A DNA stretch of 64,000 nt, taken from assembly GCA_944390585.1 (NCBI GenBank), contig CALXQI010000015.1, forward strand, positions 124,001 to 188,000. Direction: 5' to 3'. Source of the DNA: an uncultured Alphaproteobacteria bacterium (GTDB lineage Bacteria; Pseudomonadota; Alphaproteobacteria; RUG11792). A program made the translations under genes and the position numbers. Positions 57,747 through 64,000 of the stretch are shown here, piece after piece (within the stretch, counting starts at the first letter, position 1; every line of letters begins with the position of its first letter). The notes beneath the pieces were generated by a model. The model saw only the letters and a list, made by a program, of their open reading frames with translations. It did not search any database and was not told where the DNA came from.

Positions 57747-59699
57747 ATGAAAAAAGTGTGTAAAACATTATTACTTGCAAGCGTCATGTGCGCATTCAGT
57801 ACATACGGAAGTGATAATGCAAGGAATTATGTTGGATATCGTGATGTAAATGGAACGGTAAAGAAGTTTAGAGTTACACAGAAGACGCGTAATAGATATT
57901 TGAATGGGAACTGGAAAGTGTGTTGGGACAATGATGCTGGAGGAGAATACGATGTTTTTAGTGTTTGTAGTATCTCGGAGAGTAGAGGAGATTTTATAAA
58001 TAAGATTGCGAATATTGTGGGCGCAGGATGTATTATGGGAAGGGATTGCTGTGAAGGAATGGAAAGTGGGGATTGTGAATTAAAAGATTTAATGGAAGAT
58101 GGGAAAGCGATTATTGATTCTGTGTCAGATAATGAGTTGCCGAGAAATGATATTGGTACAATCGTACAAGCGATTACTAAATATTTACGGAGTGCAGATG
58201 AGAGTAGTGCGTATTTGTGTGGAGTGTTGAGTGGGATACTCGTTGGACAAATTATGGCGACAAGGATGGTGAAAAGAGGACTGGTTGAGGGTGTGTTGGG
58301 TGGTATAATTGAGAATGTGTATGTCATAATGGGAAATTGTGAGGGTGTGATGTGGGGATGTGGTGCGGAGTTAGTGCGGCATGCTGTGAAGGCATGTTGG
58401 GATAAAGAGGTGGTGTATAGGACACTGTATGGGAAAGAGGCAAATGATAGGGGAATGTTGTGTGTGTGTATTAATAGGGGACGTTGGGAGATGGGGTTTG
58501 GTTTGTATGAGGAAGGTTTGTTTTATGTTAGTAGAAATAAAGGTGGAAAAAGAGATAATATTGGGGTGGCGATGATTAATGGGAATGGGTTCGTTATGTG
58601 TAGGATGGGGGAAAAAGATGGAAAAGGAACAGTAGTGAGATCGTGCGTTGCGTGTGTGGGGGAAGTGGACAGGAAAGAATACAGGGTGTATGCAGGACAA
58701 GTGTGCAAGGATATTATGTTAGAACTATGGAGTAAAGGCATAAAAAACGTGTGTGTGAGAATAAACAAGGCATATGGGGATGTGTGGCGAGAAGTAGTGA
58801 ATGAGGGGGTGAGTATTTCAAGAAGTGGGTGGCTGAAAATGCAAGAGAATGTGAACAGAAGGTGTGATATTGAGCAAAGGAAGTATTTGGGACATACATT
58901 GTATGGACCGATAAGTGATTTTACTTTGTGTTATAAAAGTATAAAAACAGAAGACTCGGGGCGTGTTTTTGCAGATTTTGAGGAGATAGAACCTAGACTA
59001 AGTATGGGTGTGAGTGGAAGGAAAAAGGATGTCAGAAATGAATGCAGTGAAAAAAATGACGAGGAAAAGGGGGAAGGAAATAACACAGGTTGGAATGACA
59101 AAAGTTTTAGCGGGGGTAAAAAACGGGTGAGAGATAATGAGGAGTTTGAGGTGGAAGTGGATGGACAAAGCGAAATAGATAGGGCTGATGCCGCAATGTG
59201 GGAGGAAGAAGAGGAGTTTGTGGTGGAAGTGGATAACGAAAGCGAGATAGAGAGGGCTGATGACACAATGAAAGAGAATGAAGAGGAGTTTGTGGCAGGG
59301 GAACGTGGAAAGACAAAGGATATAAAAAAAATGAAAAGAAATATGGATAAAACAACCTCCCAACAAAAGACTGCAAGGGAAAAGACTAGTGTGAACGAAA
59401 GTTTGGATGTTAGAAAAAAAAGGAACAGCATGAGGATGATGAAAGACCAGATAATGAAAAGAAAAAAAAGGAGCGGTGCACGGAAGAGAGACAGGGAAGA
59501 AAAAAGATTAAAAAAAGACATTGGGGTGAGTAAGACAACAGAAGATAATAAAAATAGAATAAAACGTATGGGAAGTATGCAAGGTATGGAGAAACAAAGT
59601 GTGGAAACACATAAAGGCCAGAAACCTAATGACAAAAATCATGAAAGAAAGAAGATTGAATGTGAACCGGAAGTACCTGTTGTGATTGAAAGGGTATAA
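57747..59699 (+). CDS. Large secreted protein with acidic repeats and a basic tail
   Basis: Signal peptide MKKVCKTLLLASVMCAFSTYGS at 57747, chosen because of the promoter and the peptide. The 650-residue product has a folded N-terminal part rich in Gly, Cys and Trp (CGVLSGILVGQIM, VMWGCGAELVRHAVKACW, MLCVCINRGRWEMGF, RKEYRVYAGQVCKDI). From residue about 440 it becomes charged: three 24-residue repeats (EEFEVEVDGQSEIDRAD, EEFVVEVDNESEIERAD, EEFVAGERG) and a strongly basic tail (MKRKKRSGARKRDREEKRLKK), which could target the nucleus or nucleic acid. No family recognised. Purine-rich strand. Confidence 0.75.
   Translation: MKKVCKTLLLASVMCAFSTYGSDNARNYVGYRDVNGTVKKFRVTQKTRNRYLNGNWKVCWDNDAGGEYDVFSVCSISESRGDFINKIANIVGAGCIMGRDCCEGMESGDCELKDLMEDGKAIIDSVSDNELPRNDIGTIVQAITKYLRSADESSAYLCGVLSGILVGQIMATRMVKRGLVEGVLGGIIENVYVIMGNCEGVMWGCGAELVRHAVKACWDKEVVYRTLYGKEANDRGMLCVCINRGRWEMGFGLYEEGLFYVSRNKGGKRDNIGVAMINGNGFVMCRMGEKDGKGTVVRSCVACVGEVDRKEYRVYAGQVCKDIMLELWSKGIKNVCVRINKAYGDVWREVVNEGVSISRSGWLKMQENVNRRCDIEQRKYLGHTLYGPISDFTLCYKSIKTEDSGRVFADFEEIEPRLSMGVSGRKKDVRNECSEKNDEEKGEGNNTGWNDKSFSGGKKRVRDNEEFEVEVDGQSEIDRADAAMWEEEEEFVVEVDNESEIERADDTMKENEEEFVAGERGKTKDIKKMKRNMDKTTSQQKTAREKTSVNESLDVRKKRNSMRMMKDQIMKRKKRSGARKRDREEKRLKKDIGVSKTTEDNKNRIKRMGSMQGMEKQSVETHKGQKPNDKNHERKKIECEPEVPVVIERV
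59138..59305 (+). repeat. 72-bp coding repeats (EEFxVEVDxxSEIxRAD)
   Basis: Two full and one partial unit encoding 24 residues with acidic composition, inside the secreted protein 57747-59699. Confidence 0.7.
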
Positions 59700-59875
59700 A
59701 GTTTTTCACAGTGGGTAGTTGTGCGGAATAGTTTTGTCATGCAGTAAATGTTTTTTTATGCTTTGCAAGTTTTTTTGCAGTATGTCGTTTTTTTTGAGAT
59801 AAGTAATTAGGTAGAATATTTTCAAAAAATATCTTGCGTTGTTTATGCCTTTTGTGTAGAATGTACGAGGAGTTT

Positions 59876-62173
59876 ATGTTGTTTAGACGTATGAAAAATA
59901 GTGTTATTAAAGTAATGGCTGGTGTTGCATGTAGTTTCATCATGTTTGGTGGAACAGGATGTGTGGTGTATGGTATGGACGAGAAATTGAGCAATAGTGA
60001 TGAACAAAAAGATGTGCTGCAATGCAAGTTGGTTGCAAGCGTGTTGGATAATAAATTGGATGATGTACGTGTTGTAAAGAAGAATAGTGAAGTAGAATGT
60101 TTATTGCAAAAGTATGGGTATGTGGATGCAATGGGAAGATGTCAGATTAAGGGGTTTTTGCTGGCTGTTAATGAAATGATATATGGAAATGGCGGCGAGG
60201 ATGTTGAAGATAGTGATGTGAGTGTGCAGGGAAGGGTAAAAGAACTGAAAGGTAAAATAGAACAAATGATACGTGAATATACAGGATGGGAAGAGACGCG
60301 GTGTTTAAAAAAGGTTGAGCAGATTGAAACATATATGGGGTATAATGAAGGGGCAAATAAGATTATAGAAGAATGCGATAGGGAAGCGATAGTTGTGGCG
60401 GGGATAATTGAAAAAGTGAAAGCTAAAAAGGAAGAAGTGTATGAAGCAATGATAAATAAGGAGTACAAAAATGCGAAAAAATTCTGGGATGTTGTGGATA
60501 CGTGCTGTGGGAAAATTGAAAAGGCGATGAATGATAGAGAAGGAATGACGGAAGAAATGGTAGATGCGAAAATTGCTGAGAAAATACGTGAAATAGAACA
60601 GGAGATGAGGGAGAAGAGTAGTGAATTGCTGCGAGAGGAAGAGCAAGTTTATAAAATGTGGGGAAATGAGAATGTAGAAGATGGTGAAGAAAAAATACGA
60701 AAGATTAACAGAAAAAAGCAGGAATTGTTAAAATGGGTGGATGAACAAAGAGAAACGATACGAGAAAAAGGTGAGTGTGAAAAGCGTAAAATAGGAATGG
60801 TGACAGAACAAAAAAGGAAGATCAACGCAAAGATTAAATACTTGAAAAAGGTGCGGGATGATGAAGAGGTGTGTCGGAATATTGGAGATGTGTGGGACAA
60901 GATTGATAGAATGAGTGGTAGTGCGTGTGGGGATTATAATGAGCTGTGCAATATGTGGAGGGAATTTGTTGAAAAAATGGGACAAGATTGTGACGGAAAA
61001 CAAGGTGAAAAGAGGTTGCGTAGTGATGTGTATGAATGTTGGTATAACGGACTTGGTGTGTTGCGTGTAGTGGAGGCATGTGTAAAAAGTGTGTTTGGTG
61101 AAGATACGAAAATGTGGGAAGAGTGCATGTGTGTGAAGAATATGCTGGATAATGCTATGTGTGGTAGGCTCAAACATAGAGGTGATAGTGTACATTTGTG
61201 TAAGGGAAATGGAAAAAATGGGATAAAAAAGGGACGCGTTGGTATAACATTTGATAATTGGAAGAGTGTTAAAGATGATAATCAAAAAGAGATGGATAAT
61301 TTGGTGAATGAAATGTGGGGAGAAATGTTGAAGGGACAGGAAATAGATGCAATGTGTGGAGAACTTGAAAAAGAGATGATGATGGATGCAATTTTGTATG
61401 TGAAGAATGTTAATATGAGTAAAAATGTGATGACAGAGGAAGAAAAAAGTATAGAAGACGCGAGGGTTGAAAAATTTATTGCTGCGGTGGAGAAGTGTAA
61501 AATGATTAGTAGCAGAAGTATAGGAGAAGTAAAAGAAATTGGGGATGCAGTTATTAGGGATGTGTTAGGAATTAGAAATTATAGTAATGTAATGAGGGTA
61601 TGGAGTGTACTACAAGATAAACAGTTTGTGGCGTTGGAAAATGCAGGTGATGAATGTGTGATTGTAGAAGATGTATTGGGGGATGCAGGTTCTTTGAAAA
61701 TTAAACGTGAAGAAGAAATAAAGGAGTGTGCGGTTGCAACTGCGTGTAGTGTAATGAAAAGTTGGCTTAGTGCGGTTGCCAGTGATACGGATAATGAGGG
61801 ATTGTCAGAGATTGGTGATGGAATGAGTAGTGACGATGGGTTGAGTAGTTTTGGTAATGAAAGTCAGGAGGATGATGCACCAGAGATAAAAAAGCAAAGT
61901 GAACAGAAGGCAGCAACTGGAGGTTGGTGCACGGAGAAAAACCGTACAGCTATGATTAATGCACTTGCACAGAGTGTAAGGTGGATTGATATTGATGGGA
62001 AGAAATGCAATATGGAATACTATGGGGGCGATGATATGGATGAGATAAAGTGTTATGCAAAAGATGTTGATACGTGGTTTGTTATAAAGGATTGGAGACG
62101 TGCTAATATTAGGGGGGTGGTTGAAAAAAGGATGTTTGTTAAGGCGTGTTATGAAAAAAGTGTGGCGGACTAA
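59876..62173 (+). CDS. Very large secreted coiled-coil protein
   Basis: The ATG at 59876 has GAGGAG four bases before it. The N terminus MLFRRMKNSVIKVMAGVACSF is a signal with a basic start; cleavage probably lies before MDEKLSN. The 765 residues are mostly helical and charged, with long coiled-coil stretches (AKKEEVYEAMINKEYKNAKK, AEKIREIEQEMREKSSELLREEEQVYKM, GEEKIRKINRKKQELLKWVDEQRETIREK) and scattered Cys/Trp. Near the end are a Ser/Asp segment (NEGLSEIGDGMSSDDGLSSFG) and a small C-terminal domain (VRWIDIDGKKCNMEYYGGDDMDE). No family recognised. It follows the other large secreted protein in the same direction. Confidence 0.75.
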   Translation: MLFRRMKNSVIKVMAGVACSFIMFGGTGCVVYGMDEKLSNSDEQKDVLQCKLVASVLDNKLDDVRVVKKNSEVECLLQKYGYVDAMGRCQIKGFLLAVNEMIYGNGGEDVEDSDVSVQGRVKELKGKIEQMIREYTGWEETRCLKKVEQIETYMGYNEGANKIIEECDREAIVVAGIIEKVKAKKEEVYEAMINKEYKNAKKFWDVVDTCCGKIEKAMNDREGMTEEMVDAKIAEKIREIEQEMREKSSELLREEEQVYKMWGNENVEDGEEKIRKINRKKQELLKWVDEQRETIREKGECEKRKIGMVTEQKRKINAKIKYLKKVRDDEEVCRNIGDVWDKIDRMSGSACGDYNELCNMWREFVEKMGQDCDGKQGEKRLRSDVYECWYNGLGVLRVVEACVKSVFGEDTKMWEECMCVKNMLDNAMCGRLKHRGDSVHLCKGNGKNGIKKGRVGITFDNWKSVKDDNQKEMDNLVNEMWGEMLKGQEIDAMCGELEKEMMMDAILYVKNVNMSKNVMTEEEKSIEDARVEKFIAAVEKCKMISSRSIGEVKEIGDAVIRDVLGIRNYSNVMRVWSVLQDKQFVALENAGDECVIVEDVLGDAGSLKIKREEEIKECAVATACSVMKSWLSAVASDTDNEGLSEIGDGMSSDDGLSSFGNESQEDDAPEIKKQSEQKAATGGWCTEKNRTAMINALAQSVRWIDIDGKKCNMEYYGGDDMDEIKCYAKDVDTWFVIKDWRRANIRGVVEKRMFVKACYEKSVAD

Positions 62174-62282
62174 TAGGAAGGGTTGGTGTTGTGTATGATG
62201 GTGTGTGGAAGTGAGATGTTGTTGTCTTGTTTGGTTATAAGTTTGTGATTGTTGTGCTTCTATACGGTGTGTTGTATTTGTG

Positions 62283-62951
62283 TTAGGATGCTGTGTCTAC
62301 GTTGAATTTTTTTAGTATTACTGTGCAGAAGTTGCTTGTTGTTGTATATTTTATGAAGTCGCAGCTTGTGTATTCTGCGTTGTTGTGTGTATATTTAATT
62401 TTTCCAGAGCATATATCGTCAGCAAGGGATGTGTAAGAGATGATTGATGATGTTTTTGCTAGAAGCTCGGATAGTGAAAGCAGTTCTACATATTCTTTAT
62501 TATTTTTAACATTAAAACAGCAAAATATTTGTTCTATTTTATTATTTATGGGGTTATATCTGCCGCCTATTGGTAGATACTCGCTAGCAAAGTGCTGTGT
62601 GGCAATTTCTTTAAAAATGACATTTGTATCTTGCATTATGCATTTAAATTCTTTATTGTACAAAATTTTATTTGAAAATCTTTCTATTATTGATATTTTA
62701 CTGATAAGACCATGTTTTAGATTTTTATATATTGGATAAAGAAATTGTTTTTTTCCGTATATTCCCGTGGCTTTTACATTATTGTTAAAGATAGATTGTG
62801 CTTTTAAAGCGCATTGTAGTGTTAAAAAGTCGTTTTTTGTGTTAAAAAACTGCTCTTCATTATCGTTATCTTGTATAACGTATTTTGATTGCGCGTTATA
62901 ATCCAACATGCCGCTTTCTTCTACGTTATACTTTAATTTTAGAAATTTCAT
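62283..62951 (-). CDS. Hypothetical protein, probably phage/GTA-associated
   Basis: 222 residues from an ATG with a perfect ribosome site (AGGAGGAAAT). No signal peptide; mixed strands and helices (MKFLKLKYNVEESGMLDYN, KISIIERFSNKILYNKEF, YLPIGGRYNPINNKIEQIF). It lies 12 bp behind the tail-like gene 62964 and on the same strand, so both are one operon. The start resembles the product of 41323 only loosely. No domain recognised. Confidence 0.6.
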   Translation of the reverse strand: MKFLKLKYNVEESGMLDYNAQSKYVIQDNDNEEQFFNTKNDFLTLQCALKAQSIFNNNVKATGIYGKKQFLYPIYKNLKHGLISKISIIERFSNKILYNKEFKCIMQDTNVIFKEIATQHFASEYLPIGGRYNPINNKIEQIFCCFNVKNNKEYVELLSLSELLAKTSSIISYTSLADDICSGKIKYTHNNAEYTSCDFIKYTTTSNFCTVILKKFNVDTAS

Positions 62952-62963
62952 ATTTCCTCCTAG

Positions 62964-64000
62964 TTAAATAAAGTGTTGCTGGTCAATTTTGATTTTAGAA
63001 TGTTCACAAAAGTGCTGTTTTATTGGTTTTGTCACGATTGTTATGGTTGTTTGGTTAGTATTTAAAAAATTTGTGATGATTTGTTCATAATTTTCTGTGG
63101 TTAATTCTGTATTTGCGATAAAGTTTTGTAGTTTTTCTATTTGCTCTTTACCATCATTTTTTACATAAATATCTACTAAATCATTTATTGATACTGTTTG
63201 TTGTTTTGGTTTTGCAATGTCAGAAATTTGGTAGTTTGCAGGTTTGTCCATATTATCCGAAAAGCTTAAGGCTGTAACTGACATTGTTCTTAAGTTATTG
63301 CTTTCTATAGATGTAATTTTTGCAATGTGATTGCCTATTTTTACTTTTGTTTTACAGTTAATAGCGGGATTGTATGCCATTTTCCATGAAAATTTCATAT
63401 TTCTATTTGTTAGCCAGACATAATTTTTGCTCAACTCAACAATTTTTTTATACACGTCATTTCCAAATTTAGTTGAAAAAAAGCTTGTACAACTTGAATC
63501 TTTTATAAAGTCAGAAATGTTACCAAGGTTGATTTTTATTTGCTTTGTCTCCCATGCCATTCTATTTTTAACGTTAAATGCTATTGTTTCTTTTCTATAT
63601 TGATCATATCCATATGAAATTACAAGTTTGCAATCGTAAATATGTCTGTTAATGGAGAATTTTTTGTCATCAATACTAAAATTTACTGGTTGCAGATAAC
63701 TTGGATCAGTATGCAATGTATCAGATGGTTTTAGTCTTGAAAAGCTTACAAAATACTTATTTCCAGAATGATGCCTAATACCTCCTATGCGTGCCCATTG
63801 CTTTGGCCATGCATTTTCTAGTTTTAATGGAGTGAGTGTATTAATTTTTCCTCCGCTAAATTGTGATGTAATCATGTTTGATATATCAAAATCACCATAT
63901 TCTCTAGATAGCCAAGATGCTGTGACTGATACATCAAGATCTCCTACTTCTGAGTTATACTTTTCTGATTTTAGTGATCCAGAAATAATTGTATCCTCAA
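62964..64000 (-). CDS. Phage tail / GTA host-specificity-like protein (5' cut by window edge)
   Basis: The frame is open to the window end; the ATG at 63875 is not the true start, since coding-like sequence (GSLKSEKYNSEVGDLDVSV) continues upstream. About 345 residues visible. The stretch LVISYGYDQYRKETIAF, then INLGNISDF, FGNDVYKKIVELSKNYVWLT, FSWKMAYNPAINCKTKVKIGNHIAKITSIES recalls the phage-tail_3 domain of GTA ORF15-like baseplate proteins, in which a helix is followed by a strand pair and a 'GD..v.I' loop. The match is by pattern only. With the terminase and 41323 it would make a third scattered phage-like locus. Confidence 0.4.
   Translation of the reverse strand, partial: EDTIISGSLKSEKYNSEVGDLDVSVTASWLSREYGDFDISNMITSQFSGGKINTLTPLKLENAWPKQWARIGGIRHHSGNKYFVSFSRLKPSDTLHTDPSYLQPVNFSIDDKKFSINRHIYDCKLVISYGYDQYRKETIAFNVKNRMAWETKQIKINLGNISDFIKDSSCTSFFSTKFGNDVYKKIVELSKNYVWLTNRNMKFSWKMAYNPAINCKTKVKIGNHIAKITSIESNNLRTMSVTALSFSDNMDKPANYQISDIAKPKQQTVSINDLVDIYVKNDGKEQIEKLQNFIANTELTTENYEQIITNFLNTNQTTITIVTKPIKQHFCEHSKIKIDQQHFI

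Noticed and set aside
58931-59635. 234-codon minus-strand frame rich in Ser, Phe and Leu
   Set aside because: Antisense shadow of the acidic repeats and basic tail of the secreted protein 57747-59699; the plus strand has a promoter and signal peptide.

Overview
The window is AT-rich DNA from an alphaproteobacterial intracellular symbiont of the Rickettsiales/Holosporales kind. The evidence is a circularly permuted (two-piece) tmRNA gene, an alphaproteobacterial-type SspB, a MucR/Ros regulator, a DsbD/ScsB-like protein, a split PntA, and a GTA-type terminase. Core genes lie scattered among many secreted proteins and decaying gene copies. The exact genus cannot be read from the sequence. A VgrG fragment at the left edge points to a type VI secretion system.

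Layout. 1-4.7 kb: VgrG end, a secreted pseudokinase, ruvC, then ssrA (tmRNA) followed on the same strand by sspB, the adaptor for its degradation tag. 4.7-16 kb: housekeeping block (rlmN, mlaA, topA, mlaD-rsfS, miaA, trmL, mucR, acs-like, dsbD). 16-20.4 kb: three copies of one gene family, two of them broken, together with three copies of the dsbD 3' end. 20.4-25.5 kb: rpsB-tsf-pyrH-potD-like operon and comM/yifB. 25.5-29.2 kb: secreted genes bracketed by a 154-bp duplicate of the comM 5' end, then tRNA-Cys and a nonsense-split secreted gene. 29.2-36.3 kb: uvrA, secreted gene, fabD-nuoB, large hypothetical protein. 36.5-39.4 kb: decayed secreted gene and two Rpn-nuclease remnants. 39.4-49.8 kb: pdhA, a phage-like gene, an Smr protein, then a run of secreted proteins sharing a signal-peptide type, including two large repeat proteins. 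50-57.7 kb: argS, an XRE regulator, pntA with duplicated 3' ends, a repeat region and an intact GTA-like terminase. 57.7-64 kb: two long secreted proteins and two phage/GTA-like genes on the minus strand.

How it fits together. The housekeeping genes look intact, although UvrA and the Acs-like protein are internally shortened. The accessory part holds about twenty genes whose products start with a signal peptide, often of the form MxIxxxLLACxCLxxxSYGS, followed by very different mature parts rich in Trp, Cys and Lys. Several are split by one in-frame stop (TAA, TAG and TGA all occur) or a frameshift, and related intact copies exist, so the family seems to turn over by duplication and decay. 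Ends of neighbouring core genes (dsbD, comM, pntA) are duplicated around these regions. In the dsbD case the copied piece carries a sigma-70 promoter that now drives a secreted-family relative. The tmRNA tag is unusual: very basic, without acidic residues, and lengthened by an in-frame 21-nt tandem duplication.

All calls rest on reading the sequence. Family names come from motif recognition, not from searches.
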